Positions 31,115-41,867 are shown, numbered from the stretch's first letter. The stretch: DNA of 64,000 nt from Angiostrongylus vasorum (GCA_018806985.1 JADANN010000182.1:1-64000); one strand, 5' to 3'. The notes: generated by a model not told the origin, from the letters alone. A program made the numbers and translations.

Positions 31115-32696
31115 ACCAACACGTGCTGAGTGATTTATTTTGTATTTGTTCCTTTTGCATTCTGAACTGCCTGGACCAACCAAATCTTCATTCTGTGCGT
31201 TACGCTAGCTATTCATTGTTAGTTAAGAACTAGTGCTGTTTATTAACTGTAGAACAAGTATAAATTCATTATCTCGAATAGGAGGACATTTCCAAAATGA
31301 CTAAGATCTTTGCCTTAGGAATACTAAATACGTGTGATCGAAGCTTACCGGTCATAGCCTTCTCTGTTTTGATTTTCCTGCCTGTTATCAATGTTAATTG
31401 TGCTGTACACCAAAGTGCTCTTTGTTTACTACGCTCTCTTAAGCGTTCTGTAAATTACTGTGTTTTTCTTTTAACATTAACCTCGTCCTTCTCGTTACGA
31501 GTACTCCATCATTTTCCTCCTCTGCCATGGTTCTGAAGAATATTTGTGATTATTTCTTCCAAAATTGGAATTTTTGTTTTCAAATTTTACTCAGGTGTTC
31601 ATACAACGCATGTGCTATTGTTCTGTTGAAATGCCCGGCTTTCGTCTATTTTATCGGAGTTTGCACAACACATAAGAGTATGTATTAACTTTTACTGTGT
31701 TAATCATTAAGTTGTTCACACAGATTCTTGTCGCTCAGTAGAGCTGCCCAGTGCGCATCGCTAATAGGTCAGACGTTAGGAGTACCACACATTTTCTTTT
31801 CGGCGGAGGAATGCTGAGAAATAACGTTTAGAGCTCCACAGTTTGTCCGGGACAACGTTAAGGAAGGCTGCTCCAAACTTATTCTTAAGTACTTTCCATC
31901 TAATTGATCTTGCGGTTTTGTTCGGGTCAAGTCAGAGTCAGCATGTTCACAGATGCATCCATGAAGCATCTTCGTTTCCCAGTATTCATTAGTTGTTTTC
32001 TTTAGATTTAATCACTGTTTGGTCTTCTTTCCGTGTTTCGTCGAGTTTTTTTAGCATCGTGTTTATTCAAATGCCACTTCGCGAAAGCAAAATGGTTTCG
32101 GTGAGGCGTTCGATCACTAAATAAAGGCTCAGATGAATTGTGTGATTACATATGTGGTGGAACAAAATGGACCAAATGCATTATCTCTTCAGCATTTCTT
32201 TTTCGGCTGTTTTAATTCTTAAACGGAAGATTTCTTTACTACTGCGTGCTTCGTGCTTAAGCAATAGCTTATTCAACATGTATTGTGTCAAACGTGGTCT
32301 TTGGAAAGTTGTTCTCTTGGCTTAATAGACCTGCTTTCCAACCAGTTTGTTTTGAGACGCGAAACATCGCTGTGGAAGAGAATATGCACCACTGAGAGTT
32401 GTTTGTAAAGAGGTGCAGAAATGACTCTAATTGCGCACACAAGTTCATGGCTTTCGACACTCTTTTTGGCTGCGGCAGGATAGCAGGTTATGGAGAAAAC
32501 TTCTTCAGTGTGGCTTAGTGTTCACTGAGTTTCTTAGTGGGATTCCAACACAGTTTCTCTTTCGAAAAATACCAAGTCTTGCTACCACCATCTTTTACTA
32601 GTCCCTTTGACCTCGTGTTCAATGAGATTCACCGCAAAATCTATAATTTACGATTCAGACAAACTCAACAAATTGTATATGTGTATACATGTACTT
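31115..32696. other. Intergenic downstream of the EPG-7 homologue
   Basis: No repeat family of this window and no supported gene. It presumably holds the 3' UTR. No AATAAA was found close behind the stop; the nearest clear one I noticed is at about 32119. Confidence 0.4.
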
Positions 32697-33060
32697 CCTA
32701 ACGGTTTACCGCCTCATTATGGCTGGGAGGTGTCGGGCTGCGATGTACAGCGGGAGGATTCATCCATCTAACAGGGTCTCCCAAGCTGAGAAAGAGTACG
32801 GCGTTTCCATCACGAAACCCAGCTAAGAGTAAACCATTATCAGAATTCACCGTCGTCATGGTATCAAACTAGTCGCGTGGTGGCAAATCTCTCTGATCCA
32901 CAAGTGTTGCGACTGACTGTGGTGGTGATGACCTGATGCACACTTTGCTCTGGCTGACCTCGAGTCTCCAGGAAACCACAGTGGCTAAACCAGCAAAACT
33001 GGGGGCCCCACAACCAGTGAGGACGCACCATCCAAGTATCCAAGTAAGTATATATCCATA
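32697..33060 (+). repeat. Repeat family C copy (plus)
   Basis: 'taacggtttaccgcctcat', 'gtcgggctgcgatgtacag', 'gggtctcccaagctgagaa', 'gtggtggtgatgacctg', 'ggccccacaaccagtgagg' and 'ccaagtatccaagtaagta' follow the 40724-41098 order. Confidence 0.9.
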
Positions 33061-33096
33061 TATCACATATATAATTATAATATCACATATAATAAG

Positions 33097-33378
33097 GGCG
33101 CGTGTGACGCAGTGATCGGAGGAGCCATCGAACAGACGTGGAATCGATCCCTGCTTCCATGGCACACCAACCCCTCTCAACCCTCCGGGGTCGGCAAATT
33201 GGTACCAAGACTTGTCTGGGAGGATAGCAGCACTGGCTCGATGCATCGGTAAGCCACCGCGACTCGTTGTAAAGGCCAGGCCAGGTATACATTCATTCAC
33301 CTCCAACGATCCTTAATGAAGTCAAATGCAAGGCTCCTCCTTCAGGGATTGATCAACGCCGTGAGCTTTATCCTTTAT
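33097..33378 (+). repeat. SINE family A copy (plus)
   Basis: A box 'gcgtgtgacgcagtgatcgg' at 33100, B box 'ggaatcgatccc' at 33140-33151, 'aattggtaccaagacttgt', 'tcgatgcatcggtaagcca' and 3' end 'caacgccgtgagctttatcc'. Confidence 0.92.
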
Positions 33379-33594
33379 TATTTATTTATCACATATAGTT
33401 AACAATTTTTGTGTTTAATTTGGAATTCTAACTTACAAGCAACAATCCTAAGGCCTAGCATTCAATTCTAACACATAACCAACATTCTTCTTATCTCGGA
33501 CCAAAGACCTAAGTGATGTATGAAAAATTTTGAAACAAGCTAAACGATGATGTTTCCTATGTGCATAGCACAGTTGTAAGAGGTGCATTGAAAT

Positions 33595-33802
33595 GCACAC
33601 GAGGTCTGTAGGTGCAGCTCCCAGCGTTCAGCACGCATCCATTCCTCAAAAGTCGGTAAATTAATTCGAAACTTGTTTGGAATCATAGCCACACTGACTT
33701 AATACATCAACCATCTTGAACGAATTTGATAAAGTCGAAGGCATGGTGCATCCTTCATGTATCGATCAACGCCAACGCCTTGTCTCTTATCCTTTAAGGT
33801 TT
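33595..33802 (+). repeat. SINE family A, decayed copy (plus)
   Basis: 'cagcacgcatccattcctc', 'aagtcggtaaattaattcga', 'acttgtttggaatcatag', 'ttaatacatcaaccatctt', 'ataaagtcgaaggcatgg' and 'tatcgatcaacgccaacgcc' follow the family A body with many changes. The head is not recognisable. Confidence 0.65.
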
Positions 33803-33884
33803 CCTAAAACAGCTGTATCAAGTACTAAAGTCCGCATGTTTTTTCACTATGTTTCCAACAATGATTCGGTGACATAGCCTTGCA

Positions 33885-34290
33885 ATATCCCCCCACAATT
33901 ACAACGATGCTGAGATATTCGCAAAACTTGAACCCCGGACCAGATCGAACCACGATTACCCTTTCTGAGGGCTTGCGCATTACACACTGCGCCACGGAGG
34001 CCTTTGTTCTGCGTCTGTCTGAACTAGTTTTCTACCTAACGATGCCATCAGCAATCGCCCGTCAGTGGGATTGATCTGGGAAGCACAAATCGGCTTGAAC
34101 CCAGTTAAGCCTCCGTGGCGGAATGTGTAATGCGCGAGCTCCCGGAGAGGGAAGTCGTGGTTCGATCTGGTCCGGGGTCCAAGCTTTGCGAATATCGCAG
34201 CATCATTGTTGTTGTAATTCACATAATATCCTGCCGTGGGAAATCATAGTAGGCAGGACATAAAAGGTTAACATTGTGATTCCACAATTA
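33885..34290. repeat. Head-to-head inverted pair of repeat family D, tRNA-like
   Basis: Left half (minus): 'acgatgctgagatattcgc', 'gaccagatcgaaccacgat' and 'acactgcgccacggaggc', ending near 34000. Right half (plus): 'gcctccgtggcggaatgtg' at 34110, 'cgtggttcgatctggtcc' at 34157 and 'aatatcgcagcatcattg'. In each half the A-box-like 'gtggcgcagtgtgtaatg' and B-box-like 'ggttcgatctgg' have tRNA spacing, with opposite polarity. About 110 bp lie between. Confidence 0.8.
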
Positions 34291-35019
34291 GTTGCCATGC
34301 TGTAGGACCAGTGGTTCCGCTTTCTTTAACGAAATTCTGAGTCGACGGTGTGGTTTCACCGCTGTTTCCAATTCAACGTTCATCTTGAAAGCTAGATATT
34401 AACCATATGGTTATTATAGATTTCTCATGATCTTTTTTTTCCATTGGGCTAGCAACAAGAGACAAATGATATACTAAATTTTGATATAGATATGCTTTCC
34501 TTCATCCACTAAATCGTGCATAACTTTCATCACTACATAATGGTGGACATATCCATTTATGAAAGGATCGCTGCCCGTATATACCAAAATTCAGTAGGGA
34601 TAGAAATTCTAATGTCCAAAGACGTCCCAATCTCTAGACGACAACAGATGTCCATCGACACACGTATTTCTCAGGCGGTCTGTCTGCTTTGATGCAATTC
34701 CTAGCGTGAAGTTAGTTTTGTTATCTTATCTTGTACAACTTGCCCCATCTGTCGAACGTTGTCGTGGGCAAAACTTGAGAGTAGCCAACATGGCTTCTAA
34801 TGTAGCTGTTCCCATAACGTAATGTGTAATAGTGACGAATGTCAGAGGAAGCTGGAAAACTGCAATCCTTCAACTGTGGTACTCTACTAATTCTGATCTT
34901 AAAGCCTATGCTTATAGATCTTTACATCTTGTTAACAGTTCTTGCGTTCCACAGCAAATTCTTCTGCATTACATATCTTTTCGTCTCGACTATAAGTAGC
35001 TTCCAAATGTTGGCTATAA
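34291..35019. other. Intergenic, nothing recognised
   Basis: AT-rich sequence without a supported open frame or a repeat of the families listed. Confidence 0.4.
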
Positions 35020-35560
35020 ATGACTCATGTAAATTTAAATTGCAACCATAAAAATGGTGAAATATCAGCAAAACTCGGAACCTCAGTTGTGCGTCAAACA
35101 CGCGTTTACCTTTACTGGATGTGGCTCACACCAACTGATGCCTTTGCTTTACCGCCCTCTCAGCCATGTTTTTACCCTATCGATCTTATCAGCAATCACC
35201 CACCAACGGTAACGATAAAAGAGTCCGGAGTAAAGGAAGATTTGAATCATTGTGATTCCTACTGCACCTTCAGGTTAACTGACTTTAGATACCGACTTGT
35301 GCCTCCCAGATCATTTCCGTTGACGGTTCATGGTTGATACCACGGATAGAGTAAAAAAGGTGGCTGACAAAAAAAACAAGGCAAGGGCTTACGTTGGTGT
35401 GATGCCTTCGCGAAGGGTAGTCGCGTGTTCAAAGCCCAATTGAGGTTACCAGTTTTGCTCATATCTCAGCATCCTTGTGGCTGTATTTCACATAATACCC
35501 TGCCATGAGAAAATAATAGGCAAGGAACAAAAAGTTAAACATTGTAATTTCACACAAATG
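35020..35560. repeat. Inverted pair of repeat family D (diverged)
   Basis: Minus half at 35020-35190: 'gtgaaatatcagcaaaactc', 'ggatgtggctcacaccaac'. Plus half at 35385-35555: 'ttacgttggtgtgatgcc', 'gtagtcgcgtgttcaaag', 'ttgctcatatctcagcatc', 'atttcacataataccctgcc'. Family D centre sequence ('cccagatcatttccgttg') lies between. Confidence 0.7.
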
Positions 35561-36089
35561 TGTCGGTTATATGCATCGAGCTAAAGGTTTATATCCACAT
35601 CAGATTGCGCTAAAAGCTCCAGTTATTACCAGAATTCACCGCTGGCTTCGTTGTCAGCACTATCATTATATTTCTTCGTTTCACTGTGTCAAAACAATTC
35701 GTCAAAAAGCATATAAAGTATTACTCCTGATGATAAATCGATCGGAACCAATGTTAAGGTCGTTGTCGGCTGACATATCTGCAGACTATAATATTTGATA
35801 AATGACCACCAAAGTCAGCCCAGAGCGAGAAACAGTAATATTCATTACAAGGACGCATTTTGATGCTATCAAAATAGAGGTGGTTAGGATGCAGAAGCAA
35901 TAAGGAAGGGACCGATGAAGAATGTAAATAATGACATAGCTTTACAAGGCGGCGACTTATATACCTTTTAGACGGATCTTCTAGAATATTCCTCCAGAGT
36001 CAAAAAACAACGATTCTATCCGAAGACCGACTTTCTTCATGCCTCGGCATTAGTCATTAATTCACTGTCTTTCTTCAACGAGTGATATT

Positions 36090-36445
36090 ATAGCATTTAT
36101 TAGCACACACGATAGCTGACGTTCCAGCGGTTTCGCCTTCTTCAGAGCCTGGAAAGGTCAAACTGGCATGCAATCTACTCAGCCAAACACTTTCATGACC
36201 TTAGCAGACAAAACTTGTTACATACATTTTCATTTGCAGAGTAAACAGCTTAAACATAAACGAGCTGTTTATTGTACGAATGCAAATTTATATGTTAAGA
36301 TTTATCTGCTGAAGTTATGGAAGTGTTTGGCTGAGTAGATTGCATGTCAACTTGACTGTTCCAGTCTCTGAAGAAGGCGAAACTGCCGAAACGTCAGCTA
36401 CTGTGTGTGCTAATGAAAGCTATTGTACCAACCTCGTATTTGCTC
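36090..36445. repeat. Palindrome of two Penelope-type 3' tails
   Basis: Left arm 36090-36245 and right arm 36270-36445 are imperfect reverse complements. 'tagctgacgttccagcggtt', 'cgccttcttcagag' and 'gcaatctactcagccaaaca' on the left are mirrored by 'tgtttggctgagtagattgc', 'ctctgaagaaggcg' and 'ccgaaacgtcagcta' on the right; even the outer 'tcttcaacgag' is mirrored by 'ctcattgaaga'. The arm sequence is the same tail that follows the GIY-YIG ORF at 10115-10265. Confidence 0.85.
36362..36403 (+). ncRNA. Hammerhead-ribozyme-like motif (putative, possibly inactive)
   Basis: CTGAAGA (36368-36374) fits the hammerhead core CUGANGA. GGC (36376-36378) can pair with GCC (36385-36387) as stem II, followed by GAAA (36388-36391) and C-G-U-C ending at the expected cleavage position (36395). 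Flanks 'cagtct' and 'agctactg' can form a stem I of 2 bp, a two-base bulge, then 4 bp. One unpaired A lies before stem II, and stem III would be only two pairs without a loop, so a dimer would be needed for activity. Penelope-like elements are known to carry hammerhead motifs. This assignment is inference. Confidence 0.4.
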
Positions 36446-36734
36446 ATTGAAGAACGGTGAAGCATGACTCTAATTTACTCAAAGGTATTCAAAATACTGC
36501 CTATTCTTTGAGGCTAGCAATTTTTGATTTACTACTTCTTGCTTGATCTTTACTTACAGCTATAGAAGAGACTTTGTCTTATCGATCAAGAGGTATATGT
36601 GCTACTATTCATTGTATTTAATTATAGTTAAGCGTCCAAACACATTGCTCTCAGCGTCTGGAATGATTTCGAAACTTATATTTAGTCTTAGCTTCTATTT
36701 ACTGTCTATTCTTTTTTTCTTCGTTTCGTGGTAG

Positions 36735-37035
36735 ATTACTATGTAGACTACAACCACAAAAATTCTGAGATATTGGCAAGACCTAGAAGTTCACTTGGGT
36801 TTCGAACCCGCGACTACCTTTACCGGGGGGCTCATGTGCTATCTGCTACACCAACCAAGGCGCTTGTCTTACCGTTCTTTCAACTAGTTTTTTCTCCATT
36901 GGTACTATCAACAAGCACTCGTCAACGAAAATGATCTGAGAAGCACAAGTCTGCATTGAACCCAGTTAAGCTTAAGCTGCAATCGAAATCGCAGTCGTTT
37001 AACTTTTATTTACTGCCTATTCTTTTTTTCATGGC
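36735..37035 (-). repeat. Repeat family D copy (minus), tRNA-like part preserved
   Basis: 'ctgagatattggcaagac', 'gggtttcgaacccgcgacta' (a strong B-box-like palindrome when reversed), 'gctacaccaaccaaggcgc' (A-box-like when reversed), 'ttgaacccagttaagctta' and 'tttactgcctattctttttt'. As a tRNA gene it fails: the stems do not close into a cloverleaf and the sequence continues as family D. Confidence 0.82.
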
Positions 37036-37149
37036 AAGTTCTGATTGGCTATTGTTTTTTTTTATTGTATTTTGGGTGTTTTGTAAACTGGCTTTCATTT
37101 AAGCTGTGTTTGGATAACCAATGTATTTTTTTCATTGATAAGTTAATAC

Positions 37150-37365
37150 GAAGATATTACAGAACGTTTATTCGGCTAACTTTCCTTTGCCTCTTTCAGA
37201 GACAGAATGATTCGAGTCGATTGTGCATAGCCTTTCGTCCATGCGACATGAGTCTTCGTGGTCGCACTGGATCGAATTTTCTGGAGTGGCGCACATCTTG
37301 AATGAAGTAATCTCACTCGGCAGTGCTCTGCTATTTATGCAGGTCACTTCTTGAGTGACTGTCCA
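37150..37365 (-). repeat. Half of the 43.4-kb foldback repeat (family F)
   Basis: Shares order with 43373-43610: a 'tttattcg' lead, 'cctctttcagagac' (compare 'cttcttcagagcc'), 'gattcgagtcgattgtgcat' (compare 'gattcgagctgatcgtcta'), 'tagcctttcgtcca' and a later 'aatgaagtaatctcactcgg' block that appears in reverse at 43590-43605. It carries only one arm. Confidence 0.6.
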
Positions 37366-37597
37366 TTGAAGAGAATTTGTTTTCATAAAGACAATCCCGC
37401 TTTATAGCAATCGGTATTAGATTAGCTGGGAATGAAAAAAATACGTTGATTATTCACATCGAGCTTAAATAAAAGTCGCTTACCAAAACGCTTGGCATAG
37501 ATTATGAAATCCTTTTTAAATGCTGATATCAATGTGTCTGGGTAGTGGACCATAGTAAAGCATTGTAAATAGTAGTATACATGCCTCCAGAGGGAGG

Positions 37598-37880
37598 AGT
37601 GCGTGTAGCGCAGTGGTCGGAGGCGCCCTGCGACACACGTGGAATCGATCACCACGCCCATGGCCCACCAAGCTTCCCATCCCTCTGGGGTTGGCAAATT
37701 GGTACCAGACTTTTCTGCGGCGATAGCAGCACTGGCGCGATACATCGGTAGGCCACCGCGAGTCATTTTAAAGGCCAGATATGCATTCGATCACCTCCAA
37801 ACGATGCTTAATGAAGTCGAATTCGTGGTGCATCCCTCAGGGGATTGATCAACGCCGTAAGCTTTATCCTTTTATCCTTC
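37598..37880 (+). repeat. SINE family A copy (plus)
   Basis: A box 'gcgtgtagcgcagtggtcgg' at 37602, B box 'ggaatcgatcacc' at 37641-37653, 'ttggcaaattggtaccaga', 'cgatacatcggtaggccacc' and 3' end 'caacgccgtaagctttatcc'. Full length. Confidence 0.92.
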
Positions 37881-39505
37881 TATGCTTCCATTTCGGTAAA
37901 GCAGACCCTCTTCTATAACTGCGTTATGTTCTCAACCACATAATTCCTGTAGCGCTCGAAAATTTAATGATCAAAAAAAACCTCATTAACCTAACTTACT
38001 CGCAGCTAAGTACTCTTATTTGTGTAGTCACAATGGAATTAAGCATAATTTCACACAATTGACACGAGAATATGAGCCTGGGGCATTATGCGTGGATAGG
38101 AATTTCCCCTTAGTGTCTCTGCCCTTTTCGTAGCAATCGATGATACCGCCTTGTTTGCTTCTATGGATATGGTAGGGGTCTAATAAAAAAGATGTAGTTC
38201 CCTTCCTGGTGCAGCTGCACTAGCAGTCGGGATAGAGTACTTTTCGATTCACAAGCATTGTTAGAGTGAAGTTCTTTTCGTACATATGGAAGGTTTTTTT
38301 TTATTAGACATAATGAGAACAAGAGGCAGTTGGTATTTCTTACAGCATTTTGTGACCCTAGCTACGGTTTCGACGTAGTCCATATTAGTAAGCCGCTTAT
38401 TGGGATTCTGCTTGGTGCGCTGGTTATTACTAATGCCGAGTTATCAGTGAACATGAAAAAAAATAGTCGTATTGCGGAGAACATTCAGGAAAGCGTAAAT
38501 ATCGGCATCGGAATGAATTGTTCTGCTGTTGTAGATATACAGAGGGGGAACCATCTGGTATCGCCTCTCGTGCCCGTGTTGTTTTGATCTGGTTCTAACG
38601 ACCTCTAGAACCCGAGATTCAATCGCCAGTCACCAGCCGCCTAACCGCATGCATTTCGTTCCCGAAGTTGCTGCATTTCTAGTTAGTCGATCGAGCATTT
38701 TTTTTTATGGAGTTTTGAGCTTGTTTTTCTACGGCATTCACAAGTTGTGGTAGTAGCCTTCCATAAGGTAAAATTATTTGTCGCCCATGTCGTTATGAGA
38801 TTTACAATTAAATTCTGCAACCAATATTTCTGCATACATCATTGCTGTGAGCAGTTCTGAAGTTTATTTCTTGCTTAAAATTTGCTATGCAGAACTTTTA
38901 CCGGTGCTTCGCTTACAATGATTTTAGACCGATTTAAACGACGCTCTTAAAACATGAACGTCTCATAGTTTTGCTTCATTAGCTCGACTGTGCACATAAA
39001 TCAGTAGTACTAGAAAATCGTAAGTTATCAGAGCTTGAGTCAAACGAGGGCTTCCGAAAGTCCAGTACGCAATTAGTTCGTATCGTTGTCGTTCTTATCG
39101 CACAATTGACCTTTCGTGGTGGAGAATTGCTACTGCGTGCCACCTGTCTGTCAGAAATTTCGTTGAGAAGTAGTATAAGAACTCATCATTCATGATTTAA
39201 CAATATTCACGTTCTCGTCTATGTTAGAAATGTCAACAATCTCGATTAATGTGTGCCGCACTGATTGAGTGGGAGGCAGGCAAGTCGGATGGTCGTTTTT
39301 TCGATTACGTGACGAAAACACCCGTTACTTGACAGTATTGTTACTTATTATGAATAAAGGGTTATAAGCAACAATAAGAGGTGTTCAAGTGATGTTTGGA
39401 ATGAGATGAAGCTCCCAAACACTTCGCAGCATCACAAGAAGACTGATGTCTTTCTCCTTTACAACAGATCGAACTGCCTAGTCAAAGTCCGTTAGTCATG
39501 AGGAA

Positions 39506-39796
39506 GTGGTCGAAGCAGAGAGGAATGCTGTCACAAAATCGATGAGTTCCTACAAAAACACGGCTTATTTGTTCGGAAATGGTGAACGAAAAAGTCTAAT
39601 CCTTTCTCCAGCAAACTATCGACCGCACATTGCACAAATAGCGCTAAAACACTTCAGTGAATTGAGGTGTGAAACTCCTTCCTTCCACTTCCGCCATACA
39701 CATTGGTCCTCTAGTTTACTGCCATTCACTTTTCAAGCGTCTCGTCAAAGTGCATTTGAAAAAGCCAAAAAGCTAAAGAAACTGCTGTCTTACTGA
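39506..39796 (+). CDS. Possible coding exon, unknown product
   Basis: A 96-codon frame without a native ATG (it opens on GTG), with ordinary amino-acid composition: KNTAYLFGNGERKSLILSP, ANYRPHIAQIALKHFSELR, and a Lys-rich C-terminus (AKKLKKLLSY) before a TGA at 39794-39796. It looks more protein-like than the surrounding frames, but I recognise no domain. An adjacent frame (39805-40020) would encode a hydrophobic segment and a Cys-rich end (KCECFQTYCCV). Confidence 0.2.
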   Translation: MVEAERNAVTKSMSSYKNTAYLFGNGERKSLILSPANYRPHIAQIALKHFSELRCETPSFHFRHTHWSSSLLPFTFQASRQSAFEKAKKLKKLLSY

Positions 39797-40176
39797 CAAA
39801 AAATATGTGGATTGTTGTAGCACTCACTTTGACTAGTGGGGTCGTGTTTGGGCTGATATTTAGCATTTCAGGACTTCAATATCTTTTTGTAAAACCGGCA
39901 ATTATTTCTTGTATCAACTTCACTGCAATAGAAGGTTTTAGTGCGTTGTTCACAATGACGAACCCTAAGATGAAATGCGAGTGCTTCCAGACGTATTGTT
40001 GTGTACCGTCACAAACTTAGTGTGTTTGTTCTGCTGTTGCTCAGTTATGATCGTGGTTGTGAATAGACATTCATGAAAATCTCTCCTTTAGTCTCTTTAT
40101 TGTTTCCATATTTCCAACGCTAGAAACATTTCTCACACTGGAGGTGTCGATGAGAATTTGACTTCTCATTAACTCA

Positions 40177-40575
40177 GTGGGACACCGACAATGTAAAATG
40201 TGCGGAAAGTTAGACATATCTAAAATACGAAGAGATTTTGCTGGAATAGCTTGCATTCTGATGTGTCTCTCTATCTTTTCGTATCTTCTGCAAGCCTTAT
40301 TTCTATACGAAGTGGTCCGGTTGGCTTTTCGGTCTCGTATTTGGCCATCATGGCCATTCGGACTTTGGAAATCGATAAACGATGCTCAGAGTCCACAGTT
40401 CATTCGACTGCCATACCGACAGGTTATAGTTCTGGAGGTGGCCAATGATGATTTTTGTAGAGTGGTGACGCGTTCATCGCACTCGTTGCGTTGCCCTACC
40501 GCGCTCATGTTGACAGAGTGCATCCTGGTTCGTACAGAAACGACGCGCATTAGGCAAAATGGTCTTTTCCGATAA
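40177..40575 (+). CDS. Possible coding region, unknown product with one membrane segment
   Basis: A 132-codon frame. Residues 1-20 include a CxxC pair (CKMCGK). Residues about 23-45 form a hydrophobic, membrane-like helix (GIACILMCLSIFSYLLQALF), and the rest is polar and Arg-rich. No homologue comes to mind. There are no clear splice sites or codon bias to support it. Confidence 0.17.
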   Translation: MGHRQCKMCGKLDISKIRRDFAGIACILMCLSIFSYLLQALFLYEVVRLAFRSRIWPSWPFGLWKSINDAQSPQFIRLPYRQVIVLEVANDDFCRVVTRSSHSLRCPTALMLTECILVRTETTRIRQNGLFR

Positions 40576-40723
40576 TCTTTCGATCTTCATGTGACATGTT
40601 GAGCTTGCATGTCATGTTCAAAATTTTTCATAGTATTTACCCCATACATCCGTGGTTACAGGATCATTCTGTTTCATATCTCTTATCATTAGATTTATTT
40701 CCGTATCGTTTCTTACCTCCCAA

Positions 40724-41098
40724 CGGTTTACCGCCTCATCGTGGCTGGGACGTGTTCCTGGGTGTCGGGCTGCGATGTACAACGGGAATTCATCCCCTGG
40801 CAGGGTCTCCCAAGCTGAGAAGGAGTCCGGCGTTTCCATCAGGAAGCCTAGCTAAGCGTGAACCAATACCAGGATCCACCACCGACTTGGTATCAAAGTC
40901 GCATGGTGGCAAATCTCCCTCTGATCCACAAGGGCTGCGACTGCCTGTGATGATGAAGACCTGGGGCAGACTTTGGCCAGGCTGACCTCGGGATTCCAGG
41001 GAATCATAATGGCTTAACCAGCAAATGTCCGAGAAGTGGAGATTGTGGTGGGGCCCGCACAATCATTGAGGGCGGGCCGTTCAAGTATCAAGTAAGTA
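40724..41098 (+). repeat. Repeat family C copy (plus), best preserved
   Basis: Used here as the family reference, about 375 bp. It runs from 'ccgcctcatcgtggctggg' through 'ctgggtgtcgggctgcgatg', 'cagggtctcccaagctgag', 'tggtggcaaatctccctctg', 'ctttggccaggctgacctcg' and 'gggcccgcacaatcattga' to 'gttcaagtatcaagtaagta'. No tRNA, 5S or 7SL promoter could be identified, and no protein. It occurs seven times in this window in both orientations. Confidence 0.92.
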
Positions 41099-41867
41099 TC
41101 GTTTCTTACTTATTTGTTGATTCTGTTCGCGGTCACTCCACCATACCAACGAGGGTTGTCCTGCACGAGATTCCTGACATTGTTTGCTTTGAGCACTTTC
41201 CGCGTACAGTTCAATTGTCCTGCTATTTAGAGAAAATTATAAGCTACGATCAGCGGTCAGGTTACGATTTGCGAGTTCTCAGTAGCTCTCAGAATCCTTG
41301 ATAAATAAGTATGGTAAAATTCACTTGTGGATTTTTGGTAGAGTGAATGGTATCATTTTGAGTGTAAAATGTCTCATTGACATGTCAATATCCCATGGCC
41401 GATGCTATATCGTTGATGTTACACAATAAAAATTCATTTATTTTTTATTAAACCTTTTGTGTCACGGTTGCCTCTTCTCAGTGCGACAAACTATATGAAC
41501 TAATTAAGCGCTATTTCATAATCGTGGCTTATTTTACCTGTTAAGAATTTCTTCAGTCTCATGTTCCCTATTTTTCTGCTGAAAAGGTCTGAAAAAAGAT
41601 AGAATTTGGTAAAGCGAACCAGAAACACTAAAAGAAATGGCAATGAATTCTTCCTTCCTACTTCGGTGCTGGAGAAATGAGATATCTGACAAACTTAGAA
41701 AAATCTTCTTAATTTGTTATCGGTGAAAATACATGCAACATCTAATGTTATAGCGTATTTGAGCGACTATAGAACTAGTTTTGGGTATTATGAGCGATCT
41801 ATTTTTGTTGGGGATTGGCACTCACTGTTTAATTGTCACAAAAATATGACATTCTAGGAGAAAAAGG
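41099..41867. other. Upstream region of the aldo-keto reductase gene
   Basis: AT-rich, no repeat and no open frame of note. 'gacattctag' ends at 41857, ten bases before the start codon, and could be a cis- or trans-splice acceptor. Confidence 0.4.

Larger units (their letters stand above)
37881..40723. other. Intergenic with unassigned open frames
   Basis: About 2.8 kb free of the named repeat families. Open frames at 38330-38587, 39506-39796, 39805-40020 and 40177-40575 are the longest. The last three are all on the plus strand within 1.1 kb, and are listed or discussed separately. No splice chain linking them could be established. Confidence 0.4.

Noticed and set aside
33100..33160. tRNA gene from A and B boxes
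   Set aside because: The same boxes head about ten other family A copies with a common 3' body, so these are SINEs.
36790..36860. tRNA gene on the minus strand (B box 'ggttcgaaaccc'-like, A box)
   Set aside because: Sequence continues seamlessly into family D repeat and the acceptor and anticodon stems do not pair; a tRNA-derived repeat, not a tRNA gene.
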